Origin: Bacteroidales bacterium
Lineage (GTDB): Bacteria; Bacteroidota; Bacteroidia; Bacteroidales; UBA1402
DNA length: 64,000 nucleotides
Assembly: GCA_017464285.1 (NCBI GenBank)
Contig: JAFUDT010000002.1
Span: forward strand, 1-64,000
Direction: 5' to 3'
In this document: in pieces, positions 1 through 9,995 of the stretch
How the letters are laid out: the number at the start of each line of letters is the position of its first letter
Position numbering within the stretch: position 1 is the stretch's first letter
Notes under the pieces: model-generated
The model's database searches: none
Seen by the model: only the letters and a program-made list of their open reading frames with translations
What the model was told of the DNA's origin: nothing
Program-made: the position numbers and the translations under genes

Positions 1-78
1 CGCTCGGGTGGGGTATATATCCTGAAAACCACCGACAGTGACGGCCGGGAAGCCTCAAGCAAGTTGCTGGTGAGGTAA
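1..78 (+). CDS. C-terminal end of an exported protein (partial)
   Basis: Frame 1 is open from the window edge to a TAA at 76-78 and encodes 25 residues ending SSKLLVR. The stretch GGVYILKTTDSDGRE resembles the short tail (GxYI.K..D..G) that ends many exported Bacteroidota glycan enzymes, including the pectate lyases just downstream. The parent is therefore probably another exported enzyme of this cluster. The product cannot be identified from the tail alone. It ends 45 bases before the next start on the same strand. Confidence 0.6.
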   Translation, partial: RSGGVYILKTTDSDGREASSKLLVR

Positions 79-123
79 GACAATACAATACAATAAATAT
101 GTGATCTATAAACAAGCATCCTG

Positions 124-2820
124 ATGAAAAAGATGAAGAAACTGATGGCCCTGGCAGCCGGACTGCTGCTATCGTGCTTGGGAGTGTCGGCGCAGGAGTT
201 GCCGGTATTCAAGATAGATTTCAACGAACCGAGCCGTAAGGACAACGAAGTGCTTGAACCGGGATTCACGGCTTGGGCATTCCCCAAGGATACGCATCAG
301 GCTACACTGACCGTGGAGGGAGTGACATTCACAGTCACATCGGAACAGAACATGCGTGCTGGCTGGAACAAGGCCTTTGTGCAGGAGGCCGTGGAAAACT
401 CCAGGTTGACGGGAGACGGAGTGAACTTCGATCCCAAGACGCTGGACGGTGTGCTGGAACTCAGTATCAAAGGCCTGCCGGCGGGCACACATACGATCCA
501 GACCTACCACAACAGCTGGCAGGATCCGGCCAGTTATACCGGCTGGCCCATTCATGTTTTGGTTGGGGATGAGGAAAAGGCCTTGATCCATAGAACATTC
601 AGGAAGACATCTTTGGCCGAGGCCGCCATCGCTATGTTCAGTTTCCAGGTGCTGTCGGACAGCGATGAGGTGATCATTAAGTTCAGGACATCCATCGATG
701 ACGACGATCCGGACGATCTGGACAAAACGAGCTATGACGTGACGCCGCTTTTGAACGGATTCGAGCTCAATACGATCAGCGCTGCGGCACAGTCGCGCCG
801 TCCTTCGCCCTCGGACGGAGACATGCATATCGATGCCGAAGATGGATCTTTCCTTCTGAAATGGTCGCCGGCAGACAGTGCAGTGAGCAGGCATTACTTC
901 TATTTTGGAACAGACTCTACGGCCGTGGCAGGCGCCGTTTCTTCATCGGCTGAATTTGTGGCAGCCAAGGAATATGCCGATACGACTTGGCTAGCGGAAG
1001 GGCTGTCCAATCTGAAGACTTACTATTGGCGGGTGGATGAGGAGAAAGACGGTGTGGTCACACCTGGCTTCGTCTGGAGTTTCCGTCCGCGTCATCCGGC
1101 ATTCAGAACGGCCGAAGGCTATGGAAGATTTGCCACAGGCGGCCGCGGCGGGCGGGTGGTCTATGTGACCAATCTGAACTCGTCGGGTCCTGGCAGTTTC
1201 CGCTATGCCGTTGAAAAAGAGAAGGGACCGCGTACCATTGTGTTTGCCGTATCGGGTATCATCGACTTGAGCGGACGTCTCACGGTCAGTGACAAATATG
1301 TGACCATCGCCGGACAGACGGCTCCGGGCAAGGGTATCTGCTTCAGGAACGGAGCCATGGGCTTCGGCGATGAGAGTATCACGCGTTTCATCCGTAACCG
1401 GGTGGGCAGCGGAACGACCTACGACGGCATGGGACTGCGCGGACGCGACCACAGCATCGTCGATCATTGTTCAATAAGTTGGAGCATCGATGAAGGATTC
1501 AGTTGTCGCGAGGCCAAGAATGTCACGTTGCAGCACACGATGATTGCCGAACCGTTGAATGTGGCCAATCATGACAAGTACGGTGATGGCTCGGAACATG
1601 GCTTCTCGGCTGTTTTCTGCGGTGACATCGGCTCTTTCCACCACAATGTGATGGCTCATGCCCGTGGACGTAATCCCCGTATGGATGGCGGTATGGATGG
1701 CAACGGTTACTACGCTGGACGGCTGGATATCTTCAACAACGTAGTGTACAACTGGAGTAGTTATGGTGGCAACGGTGAAGCCCACGAGGCCAATTTTGTC
1801 AATAACTACTATAAGATGGGTCCGCAGTCCAGTGTGAGCGACCGTATCATTGTCTGCGACGTCAATCAGCGCGGTGGCAACAAAGGCAGCGAAAGCTATT
1901 ACTACAACGGCAATGCCCTGGCCTACAAGGACGGCAGCCTTCGTTTCGACGGAACACAGCCTCACGGAGCCAGCGGACAGTATGGCGGCTCTTGGCAGCT
2001 GGTCAACGACATGACGGTCGATTGGGAGGTCTGGGTCGATCAGCCCTTCTTCCCTTCCTTTGCCCGTATCGAATCGGCCCAGGATGCCTACAAGAGTGTA
2101 TTGAGCGATGTGGGCTGCACCATGCCGGTCTTTGACGATCACGACCGGCGAGTGGTCCGCGAAATCCAGCAGGGTTCCTATACCTACACGGGCAGTGTCA
2201 CTGGCTACAAAGGTGTTATCGATACGGAAATCGACTGTGGGGGCTATGAAGACTATGGGACGGAAGTGGTCGATCTGGATGCCTTCGATACGGACCGCGA
2301 TGGATTGCCGAACTGGTGGGAACAACTCTATGGCACCGATCCTAAAGGTACTGTCGGTGATTTCACGGATTCGAATGCCGATCCTGACGGAGACGGTTAC
2401 ACGATGCTGGAAGACTATCTGGAATGGATGGCCCGTCCTCATTATCAGGTGTCTGAACACTCTCCGGTAACGGCCGATCTCTCGGATCTGGTACGTAACT
2501 ATACGGCTCCGGTCAGTTTCTCGGTTGTGGAAAACGGACATGCCGTTTTGCAGATTTCCGACCAGGAAGTGCTCATCAAGGCTCCTTCGGATGGTTGGAA
2601 AGGGGTGGAATTCATCACCTTGAAGGGTATAGATGCCGACGGCAGCGAGGCCTTGGTTTATTTGGCTGTTGCCAGCACGGATGCTCCGACGCCTGTTCCG
2701 ACTGTTTCTGCCGACCCTGCCGGAGCTGAAAAACTCTATGATATTTTTGGTCGGGAAGTCAAGTCTGCCGACAAGCCCGGACTGTATTTTTCCAGGAATC
2801 GGAAAATCCTGCTGAAATAG
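124..2820 (+). CDS. Exported multidomain PL1-type pectate lyase, paralogue 1
   Basis: An 898-residue protein with a signal peptide (residues 1-24, ending VSAQ). It probably cleaves polygalacturonate by beta-elimination outside the cytoplasm. In order: a beta-sandwich, malectin-like region (about 27-220), an Fn3-like region (about 240-325) with YYWRVDEE, then a PL1 right-handed beta-helix (about 330-670). The helix shows TAEGYGRFATGGRGG, the DHCSISWS motif, and R516-N-P-R519, which matches the RxPxxR-type motif holding the PL1 catalytic arginine. A calcium-binding-like segment DTDRDGLPNWW...DPDGDGYT follows (about 721-770), then a short GREV..GLYF tail. The next gene starts 46 bases on, so co-transcription is likely. 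PL1 assignment is firm; exact substrate is inferred. Confidence 0.9.
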   Translation: MKKMKKLMALAAGLLLSCLGVSAQELPVFKIDFNEPSRKDNEVLEPGFTAWAFPKDTHQATLTVEGVTFTVTSEQNMRAGWNKAFVQEAVENSRLTGDGVNFDPKTLDGVLELSIKGLPAGTHTIQTYHNSWQDPASYTGWPIHVLVGDEEKALIHRTFRKTSLAEAAIAMFSFQVLSDSDEVIIKFRTSIDDDDPDDLDKTSYDVTPLLNGFELNTISAAAQSRRPSPSDGDMHIDAEDGSFLLKWSPADSAVSRHYFYFGTDSTAVAGAVSSSAEFVAAKEYADTTWLAEGLSNLKTYYWRVDEEKDGVVTPGFVWSFRPRHPAFRTAEGYGRFATGGRGGRVVYVTNLNSSGPGSFRYAVEKEKGPRTIVFAVSGIIDLSGRLTVSDKYVTIAGQTAPGKGICFRNGAMGFGDESITRFIRNRVGSGTTYDGMGLRGRDHSIVDHCSISWSIDEGFSCREAKNVTLQHTMIAEPLNVANHDKYGDGSEHGFSAVFCGDIGSFHHNVMAHARGRNPRMDGGMDGNGYYAGRLDIFNNVVYNWSSYGGNGEAHEANFVNNYYKMGPQSSVSDRIIVCDVNQRGGNKGSESYYYNGNALAYKDGSLRFDGTQPHGASGQYGGSWQLVNDMTVDWEVWVDQPFFPSFARIESAQDAYKSVLSDVGCTMPVFDDHDRRVVREIQQGSYTYTGSVTGYKGVIDTEIDCGGYEDYGTEVVDLDAFDTDRDGLPNWWEQLYGTDPKGTVGDFTDSNADPDGDGYTMLEDYLEWMARPHYQVSEHSPVTADLSDLVRNYTAPVSFSVVENGHAVLQISDQEVLIKAPSDGWKGVEFITLKGIDADGSEALVYLAVASTDAPTPVPTVSADPAGAEKLYDIFGREVKSADKPGLYFSRNRKILLK

Positions 2821-2866
2821 CGATTTCAAATTATATTATTTGTCGGACCATTTATTACTAAAAGCA

Positions 2867-5557
2867 ATGAAAAGATCCCTATTTGTTTCGTGTGTGATGC
2901 TGCTGGCGTCTTTATGGTCGGCGGCACAAGACAGACCTGTTGTCAAGGTCGATTTCAACGAAGCCAGCCGCAGCAACATGGAAGAAGTGCTGGAACCGAC
3001 CTACAGCGCCTGGCCGGTAGGAAAGGCAACGACCTCTTCGAGCAAGACTTTTGAAAATGTAACTTTTACATTGAATTCTGCGGATGGTATCCGGGCCAGT
3101 TGGAGCAAGGCGCTGGTACAGGCCAAGACGGACAATTCACGCTTTACGCAGGACGGTGTGGTTATGGAAAACGACAAGAATCCGGGTGAGTACACCCTGA
3201 CGCTGACGGGACTTCCGGCCGGGACACATACCTTGCAGACTTTTCACAACGACTGGTCGGATCCGGCCAAGTATTGCGGTTTGCCCATCCATATTCAACT
3301 CAATGGAGATGAAAAAGCGCTGGTCCATCGCTCTTGGCAGAAGACGGCAGTCGGTGACGCTGCTTCGGCCTTGATTGCCTTTTCGGTCTCTTCCGGGTCG
3401 GACGAAGTAGTGTTCCGTTTCTATACGGACATTGATGATGATTTCGACAATAATGCAAATGGCCAGACGGCTTTGTCGGGCAGCCCGGTGCTGAACGGAT
3501 TTGAACTGAACACGACCAATGCCTCGGCCAAATCCAAGAAACCCTATCCGGCCGATGGCAATGTGCATGCAGACGCCGACAGCGATTCGTTGACCCTCAG
3601 CTGGTCTCCTGCTTCCGGATCGGTCAGGAAGCATTATCTGTATTTCGGAACCGATCTTTCGGCTGTGACAGCGGCTACCACTGCATCCGTTGATGTCTTC
3701 AAGGGAGCGCTTGAGGCGACCGACACGACTTTTGCCGTGTCGGATCTTTACAGCATGGATACTTATTATTGGCGCGTTGATGAGGAAGATGCCGACGGCA
3801 CGGTGACGCCTGGCGATGTCTGGAGTTTCCGTCCCCGCCATCTGGCATTTCCCGGGGCCGAGGGTTACGGACGATTTGCCTTGGGTGGTCGTGGTGGCGT
3901 AGTCTACCATGTGACCAACCTGAAAAATGACCATAATCCCGGTTCGTTCCTTTACGGACTGGTTGATATGGAGGGCCCGAGAACGATAGTGTTCGATGTC
4001 AGCGGTATTATTGAAATGGATTTCTCCTCGCAGTTTGCAAAGCCTTACGTGACGATTGCCGCACAGACGGCACCTGGCAAAGGTATTTGTCTGAAGGCTT
4101 CCAATCTGGGCATCACGGGCGAAAGTATCTGCCGCTTTCTGCGCGCCCGTCGCGGTTACGGCAACACGGGCAATGCTATGGGTTCGGGCAGCGACCATAC
4201 CATTATTGACCATACGACGGCGGCCTGGGGCACGGACGAGACTTATTCGAGCCGCGGGGCCAAGAATATCTCCTTCCAGTACAGCATGATTGCCGAGGCA
4301 CTGGGCATTGCCGACCACAAGAATTACGGTGAAGGCAAGAATCATGGTTTTGCCGCCACTATCGGCGGAGATATCGGCACATTCTCGCACAATCTGCTGG
4401 TCAATTGCAACGGCCGCAACTGGAGTATGGGCGGAGGCCTGGACGGTGCCGGATATTATGCCGGCCGGCTGGATATCTTCAATAATGTGGTCTATAACTG
4501 GCACGGACGCACGACCGACGGCGGTGCCCACGAGATCAACTTTGTCGGCAACTATTACAAAGTGGGACCGGCCTGCGACAACCGCTGTATTTTCACACTG
4601 CAGCTGGAAGGCACGGGCAAGGGCTCCCAGAGTGCTTACTTGAAAAATAATGTACTTGACACAAGCGATAATGCAGCCCTTACCATTGACGGTAGTTCCA
4701 TCTATAGTGTCCAGATTTCATCAAGTCAGACAGTAGATTGGGAATATTTTGTCAATGAGCCGTTCTTCCCGAGCTATGCTACGGTCCATTCACCGCAGGA
4801 CGCCTACAAGATAGTGCTTTCCGATGCCGGTGTCACCATGCCCTGCCGCGATGACCAGCACGTCCGTGTGGTAGGCGAGACCTTGGGACGTACTTATACC
4901 TATGTGGGCAGCCGTTCGGGTATCAAGGGCGAAATCGACCATGAGGACGACTGCGGCGGTTTCGAGGCCTTCCCAGAGGAAGTCCGCCCGGCCGACTGGG
5001 ATACCGACCAGGACGGAATGCCCGACTGGTGGGAGCGGATGACAGGCAGCAATCCTTCCCTGGCTGACAACAATGAAGATCCCGACCGTGACGGCTACAC
5101 CTTGCTCGAAGATTATCTGGATTTTATGGCTCATCCTTATGTGGTGCTTCAGCCAGGAGAGGAGACTACGGTCGATGTGGCTCCCTGGTTCCGCGGATTC
5201 CAGAAATCTCCGGTCTATACGATCGGATTTGACAGCCCTCTGTTCGAGGCGGAAATCTCCGGAGCACAGGTCAAGGTCAGGGCCGGCAGTGTCTGCGGCA
5301 TGGCTCCTGTGACGGTCACGGTGGTTGACAGCGAAGGTTCCACCTTCAGCCAGCGCCTGTCTGTGGCGGTATCCGCTAAACTGCCTACGGCCGTCAACCA
5401 GCCTGCCGCTGATTTTACCGACATGGAAGTCGTCTCCCGTGAATTCTACACGCTTGACGGAAAGAAAGCGGCCCGCCTGCAGTCTCATGAGACCTATATT
5501 ATGAAAGTGACCGATACCGCGGGACATGTTCATACGGTAAAAGTCATCAAGGATTAG
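2867..5557 (+). CDS. Exported multidomain PL1-type pectate lyase, paralogue 2
   Basis: 896 residues from the ATG at 2867, chosen because it opens directly onto a signal peptide (MKRSLFVSCVMLLAS...SAAQ); the frame extends upstream only through a TTG at 2840. The domain order matches paralogue 1: beta-sandwich, Fn3-like, PL1 helix (FPGAEGYGRFALGGRGG), calcium-binding-like DTDQDGMPDWW, then a TLDGKKAARLQ...MKVTDTAG tail. It is much closer to the third paralogue (9996-12686) than to the first. At the position of the PL1 catalytic RxP motif it reads R517-N-W-S520, so the arginine is kept but the proline is lost. Likely role is pectin or oligogalacturonide cleavage, with altered specificity possible. 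The HTCS regulator follows after 27 bases. Confidence 0.88.
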   Translation: MKRSLFVSCVMLLASLWSAAQDRPVVKVDFNEASRSNMEEVLEPTYSAWPVGKATTSSSKTFENVTFTLNSADGIRASWSKALVQAKTDNSRFTQDGVVMENDKNPGEYTLTLTGLPAGTHTLQTFHNDWSDPAKYCGLPIHIQLNGDEKALVHRSWQKTAVGDAASALIAFSVSSGSDEVVFRFYTDIDDDFDNNANGQTALSGSPVLNGFELNTTNASAKSKKPYPADGNVHADADSDSLTLSWSPASGSVRKHYLYFGTDLSAVTAATTASVDVFKGALEATDTTFAVSDLYSMDTYYWRVDEEDADGTVTPGDVWSFRPRHLAFPGAEGYGRFALGGRGGVVYHVTNLKNDHNPGSFLYGLVDMEGPRTIVFDVSGIIEMDFSSQFAKPYVTIAAQTAPGKGICLKASNLGITGESICRFLRARRGYGNTGNAMGSGSDHTIIDHTTAAWGTDETYSSRGAKNISFQYSMIAEALGIADHKNYGEGKNHGFAATIGGDIGTFSHNLLVNCNGRNWSMGGGLDGAGYYAGRLDIFNNVVYNWHGRTTDGGAHEINFVGNYYKVGPACDNRCIFTLQLEGTGKGSQSAYLKNNVLDTSDNAALTIDGSSIYSVQISSSQTVDWEYFVNEPFFPSYATVHSPQDAYKIVLSDAGVTMPCRDDQHVRVVGETLGRTYTYVGSRSGIKGEIDHEDDCGGFEAFPEEVRPADWDTDQDGMPDWWERMTGSNPSLADNNEDPDRDGYTLLEDYLDFMAHPYVVLQPGEETTVDVAPWFRGFQKSPVYTIGFDSPLFEAEISGAQVKVRAGSVCGMAPVTVTVVDSEGSTFSQRLSVAVSAKLPTAVNQPAADFTDMEVVSREFYTLDGKKAARLQSHETYIMKVTDTAGHVHTVKVIKD

Positions 5558-5584
5558 GATAATTGTATTACCTTCGCATGACAG

Positions 5585-8500
5585 ATGCGAAATACAATGG
5601 TGGCTTCTTTTCTTAAAAAGCTCAGCATTCTTATATGGTCAGCAGCCTGTGTCTGGCCGGCTTTCACGCAAAGCCTGGTCAGTACACGGCTGTTTTCATC
5701 TGAGGACGGATATACGCAGCATGTCGTCAACCAGATAGTTCAGGATCGGGACGGTTTTGTCTGGCTGGCCACGCGCAACGGTTTGGAACGATATGACGGC
5801 TACGGCTTCAGGAGTTTCAGGAACGATGCGGACGGCAAGGACCATGCTGTCTCGTCCTATTTTTCGGAGGTATTTCCCGGAAGCCGTTATCATCTGTGGT
5901 GTATCACTTACGACCGGCGTCTCTCCCTGTTCAATACCAAGACGCTCTGTTTTGAAGATATCCCTTTTTATGCGGAGGATTTCGGACAGAATGTGCTGAA
6001 AATATATCCTCTTGCCAACGGCATTACCTGGATGCAGTGCCGATCGTCTCTGTGGCGCATCGATGAGTCCCAGATATCCAGGCCTTCGGCTGTCGTACGT
6101 TATCAGACAGACCGGATTGGCGAGCAGTTGAACACCGTCTTTCTGGATCGGTACGGCAATGAATGGCTGCTTGGCAACCAGCATACGTTGTGCCTTGCGC
6201 AGGGCCGGGTGTTGGAATTCGAACCGGCTGACTTTGTGGCTGAGACTTCTGAACGGCTGTATATTGCCAGAGAAGACGGCTATCTTGCCTGGTATGATTA
6301 CCAGACTCATCGTTTTTCCACTTACAGCTCTGATACGCCCCTGAACCAGATGACAGGGCTTTATGTGTTGCCTGACGACCGCCTGGCTGTTGTCCGACTG
6401 AGAGGTCTTTCGCTGATTGGCCCTCAAAATAAAGTACGCCACGACAACTTTTTCATCGGATTCGGACCTGAGTGCTATTCCGACAGTCAGGGACGCTTTT
6501 GGATATTGCGCAGTAACGGCGATGTGGTACTCTACCGGCTCTCGGACGGGCGACACAGGAATATGGAGTATCCCAAGATAGACGGGATCAACTCGTATTC
6601 CCGTTTTCGCCTATTTGTCGAAGATGACTATGGCACAGTGTGGATAAAACCCCGAGACGGGGAATTCTGTTATTTTGAACCGGAAAACAAACGTCTGGAA
6701 CAAGCTTATGTCTATTCCGAGGGAATCCGGGTACCGTTGCAGGTAAGGTCGAACATCTTCTTTGCCGACAGACAGCACAACCTGTGGTTCTATGGCAACG
6801 ACACACTTGAGGAGTATTGTTTCGGACGGCGGAAAACCGATTTTATTGCACCGCCCCGGCCGGCTCAGGCCAGAGCGGTGGAAGAAGACCATCTGCAGCG
6901 TTTATGGGTGGGCTGGAAGACGGACGCCGAAAACAATCGCGGACTGGTTTGTCTGTACGACAGTACGCAACAGTTTCTGGGCTATCTTCACGAGGACGGA
7001 AGCATCGGCGACGACCGGGACCGCCTGTTGGATGCCGATGTGTATTGTATTCACGAAGACAGCCGGCACCGCCTGTGGATAGGTAGCAAGCACCGGGGAC
7101 TATATTTGCTGACGCCCAAGGAAGACAACAGCTTTTCGGTGCGGCACTATACCGGATCGGATGATATGGACGGGCCTTTGCCTTCCGACGCCATCTATGA
7201 TATCCTGGAGGATGCACACGGCCGGCACTGGCTGGCCTGTTTCGGCGGCGGAGTGGTGCTGGCCGAGGAACGGCATGGAACGGATCGGTTACGTTTTCTA
7301 AGCTATGAAAACGGCCTGAGCGGCTATCCCGGTCAATGTCGTGAAGTGCGCTGTCTGGCTCAGACCCGTGACGGTGTGCTGCTGGCAGGGACAAACAATG
7401 GTCTGCTGGCCTTCAGTGACGTCTTCCGACAGCCGGAGGATATCGTTTTTTTTCACTATTCCTCCAAGACGGAAAACGCAAATCCTGCCGATGACAATAT
7501 CTACAATGTTTTCCAGTCGGAAGACGGACGAGTCTGGCTGGCCTCTGAGAGCAGCGGAATGATCTATGCCGATGAACAGGATCTGCTGAGCCGGGTAGAC
7601 GGATTTCCGCGTTTCCATGCATTTTTGTCATCGGATTTGGCTTTGGCTATGACAGAAGACAACAATCATGGGCTATGGGCTGTATCGGGGAATAAACTCA
7701 GCTTTTTCGACCCTTCCGGAAGGTTGCTCTCCGAAACCGAAGGCTTGCGAATGACCGAAGCCCGCCCAAAATGTCTGCGTTCGGGGCTCATTGCCGTGGC
7801 AACAGCCTCGTCGCTGATGCTGGTGCACCCCGACAACTTTATTCCAGACTCGTATCGTCCCAGTATAGCTTTTACCCAGGTCAGGGTGTTCCGCAGAGAC
7901 ACGACGGTCGTCAGACCTGTCTGTCAGGACAAGATACTGCGTCTCGGCCGGGGAGAACGAACCTGCCAGATTCTTTTTTCTGCGCTGGACTTCAAGCCGG
8001 GATGCCGGATAGAATATGCCTGGCGTCTGCGTGGCATAGCCGACCAATGGATAGAACTGGGCGACCTGCGTTATGCCCAGCTGGTGAATGTGCCGCCCGG
8101 ACGCAGACTGCTTGAGGTCCGTTCGACCAATGCCGACGGACAGTGGACGGACAATGTGACCGGCCTGACGCTGCAGGTGCTGCCCCGTTTTACGGAGACC
8201 TTATGGTTTTATATGCTGTTGGTATTGGCTGTAGCCGCGCTTATTTGGCTGGTCCTCGGCTATATCAACCGTATGATGGATCTGCGACGGCGTATGGAGA
8301 CTGAAAAACAGATCAATGAATCCAAAATGCGTCTCTTTACGGAGGCTTCTCATGAACTGCGTACTCCGCTGACGCTGATTGAGGCTCCGGTCGAAGAAGT
8401 GCTTGCCAGGGAAAAACTAAGCGACAAGGCCAGAACCAATCTGCAGATTGTCCAGCAGAATGCCCGTAAAATGCAGCAGCTGGTCAACCAGATTCTTGAG

Positions 8501-9880
8501 ACACGCAAGATTCAGGCCGGCCAGATGAAACTGCGGCTTGAAAAAACAGATGTGCTGCCGCTTATTACACGTGTCTTTGACGAATTCCGCCCAACATCCG
8601 TCAGTCGGCAGATCGATTACCGACTGATCTGTCCGCTTTCGTCCTGTATCATGTTTACAGACACCGAAAAGCTGGAACAGATTCTGACCAATCTGCTTTC
8701 CAATGCCTTCAAATACACGCCTCCGGGTAAAAGAGTCACCCTGACTGTCGGCATGGAGGCCGAAACTCTCTGCCTGGAGGTCATGGATGAGGGACGTGGC
8801 ATCAGTGAAACGGACTTGAAGCGGATTTTCCGGCCTTTTGAGACCTTGGATGAGGCCGACCCGAGTGTTTCGACAGGTTTGGGACTGGTCCTGGTCAAGG
8901 AACAGACCGAGAGACTTCATGGTCAGGTAAAAGTGAGAAGCAGACTGGGACAGGGTAGCACGTTCTGTGTCAGCTTACCCGGCAGACTTGAGGTTTTCCG
9001 TGAAGATGGCATGATGACGCTCATAGAGGATAAGGAACGGCCGTCCGAAAGAACAGAAAACACAGGAGACAGAACAGCCGCCAGCCAGGCTGTCTCTGAT
9101 CGTCCGGTGATACTGATTATAGAAGACAATGAAGAACTGCGCAGATTCCTGGCAGGTCTTCTGGAAGACGATTACCAGATACTGGAAGCGGATAACGGAC
9201 GTACAGGCCTGACTGTCACTGAGCAGCAAGGGCCGGATCTGGTACTGAGCGACATTATGATGCCTGAAATGGACGGTCTTGAATATCTGAAAGCGATTCG
9301 TTCCGATCACCGCATGAGCCATATTCCACTGTTGTTCCTGTCAGCGAGAACTTCGGTTCAGTCTCAGATTGAAGGTCTGGAGTATGGGGCGGATGATTAT
9401 CTGACCAAGCCTTTCAGTGCCGACTATTTGAGAGCCAAGATACAGTCTGTGTTTGATCGTCGTCGGAGACTGTACGAGCTCTTTTCGGAAAAAGGCGCTC
9501 TACCCGCTTATGACGACCAAACCGGCCGGCGGTCATCCCAAGGTGTCCTGTCGGAATATGACAGCCGGTTTCTGCAAGACCTGATAGGCTGCGTCGATGA
9601 GAATCTTCAGAATCCCGAATTCAGCATTGACTCTCTCGCTTCGGGCTTCTATATGAGCCGTTCGGTTTTCTATCGTAAGTTGAAATCTCTGACGGGAATG
9701 GCTCCTGTGGATTTTGTCAACCGCAGACGTATCCGGCTCGCCTGTCAACTGATTGATGATGGCAAGGCTTCCTTTTCGGAAATCGCCTGGCAGTGCGGTT
9801 TTTCCTCTCCACAGTATTTCACCCGGGTTTTCAAGAGAGAGAAGGGCTGTACGCCTTCAGACTACAGAGCCCGTCATTGA
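5585..9880 (+). CDS. Hybrid two-component system regulator (HTCS)
   Basis: A 1431-residue one-protein sensor-regulator that in this family senses an oligosaccharide in the periplasm and switches on nearby polysaccharide-use genes. After a signal segment come two-component propeller repeats (DGFVWLATRNGLERYDGYGF and similar) and a Y_Y_Y domain near 760-850. A transmembrane helix lies at about 874-896 (FYMLLVLAVAALIWLVLGY). Then a HisKA domain with SHELRTP (His about 922), an HATPase domain (NLLSNAFKYTPPG), a receiver with the phospho-acceptor in DIMMPEMDG (about residue 1222), and a C-terminal AraC-type helix-turn-helix (about 1335-1431). It sits between PL1 paralogues, so the ligand is probably a pectin fragment. 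ATG 5597 is an alternative start. Confidence 0.95.
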   Translation: MRNTMVASFLKKLSILIWSAACVWPAFTQSLVSTRLFSSEDGYTQHVVNQIVQDRDGFVWLATRNGLERYDGYGFRSFRNDADGKDHAVSSYFSEVFPGSRYHLWCITYDRRLSLFNTKTLCFEDIPFYAEDFGQNVLKIYPLANGITWMQCRSSLWRIDESQISRPSAVVRYQTDRIGEQLNTVFLDRYGNEWLLGNQHTLCLAQGRVLEFEPADFVAETSERLYIAREDGYLAWYDYQTHRFSTYSSDTPLNQMTGLYVLPDDRLAVVRLRGLSLIGPQNKVRHDNFFIGFGPECYSDSQGRFWILRSNGDVVLYRLSDGRHRNMEYPKIDGINSYSRFRLFVEDDYGTVWIKPRDGEFCYFEPENKRLEQAYVYSEGIRVPLQVRSNIFFADRQHNLWFYGNDTLEEYCFGRRKTDFIAPPRPAQARAVEEDHLQRLWVGWKTDAENNRGLVCLYDSTQQFLGYLHEDGSIGDDRDRLLDADVYCIHEDSRHRLWIGSKHRGLYLLTPKEDNSFSVRHYTGSDDMDGPLPSDAIYDILEDAHGRHWLACFGGGVVLAEERHGTDRLRFLSYENGLSGYPGQCREVRCLAQTRDGVLLAGTNNGLLAFSDVFRQPEDIVFFHYSSKTENANPADDNIYNVFQSEDGRVWLASESSGMIYADEQDLLSRVDGFPRFHAFLSSDLALAMTEDNNHGLWAVSGNKLSFFDPSGRLLSETEGLRMTEARPKCLRSGLIAVATASSLMLVHPDNFIPDSYRPSIAFTQVRVFRRDTTVVRPVCQDKILRLGRGERTCQILFSALDFKPGCRIEYAWRLRGIADQWIELGDLRYAQLVNVPPGRRLLEVRSTNADGQWTDNVTGLTLQVLPRFTETLWFYMLLVLAVAALIWLVLGYINRMMDLRRRMETEKQINESKMRLFTEASHELRTPLTLIEAPVEEVLAREKLSDKARTNLQIVQQNARKMQQLVNQILETRKIQAGQMKLRLEKTDVLPLITRVFDEFRPTSVSRQIDYRLICPLSSCIMFTDTEKLEQILTNLLSNAFKYTPPGKRVTLTVGMEAETLCLEVMDEGRGISETDLKRIFRPFETLDEADPSVSTGLGLVLVKEQTERLHGQVKVRSRLGQGSTFCVSLPGRLEVFREDGMMTLIEDKERPSERTENTGDRTAASQAVSDRPVILIIEDNEELRRFLAGLLEDDYQILEADNGRTGLTVTEQQGPDLVLSDIMMPEMDGLEYLKAIRSDHRMSHIPLLFLSARTSVQSQIEGLEYGADDYLTKPFSADYLRAKIQSVFDRRRRLYELFSEKGALPAYDDQTGRRSSQGVLSEYDSRFLQDLIGCVDENLQNPEFSIDSLASGFYMSRSVFYRKLKSLTGMAPVDFVNRRRIRLACQLIDDGKASFSEIAWQCGFSSPQYFTRVFKREKGCTPSDYRARH

Positions 9881-9950
9881 CTGCAGACGAAACCTGTTTC
9901 TTCGGAGGTTCCGGCGTAATCTGGTTTTATTGCCGTATGATTTTTTTTGC

Positions 9951-9958
9951 TAAATTTG
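9951..9958 (+). promoter_or_regulatory. Putative -7 box for PL1 paralogue 3
   Basis: TAAATTTG matches the Bacteroidota -7 consensus TAnnTTTG and lies 37 bases before the ATG at 9996. A weak -33 candidate (TATTG, ending at 9932) lies about 18 bases upstream. The 115-base gap after the HTCS gene supports a separate promoter for paralogue 3. Confidence 0.5.
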
Positions 9959-9995
9959 TCGCAGTTTGTTGCATGGTATATAACCGTTTTTTTAT

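Noticed and set aside
1471..2829. 452-codon frame antisense to PL1 paralogue 1
   Set aside because: Shadow of the lyase gene, which has a clear signal peptide and motifs. Similar antisense frames at 3137-4531 and 11157-12263 were rejected for the same reason.
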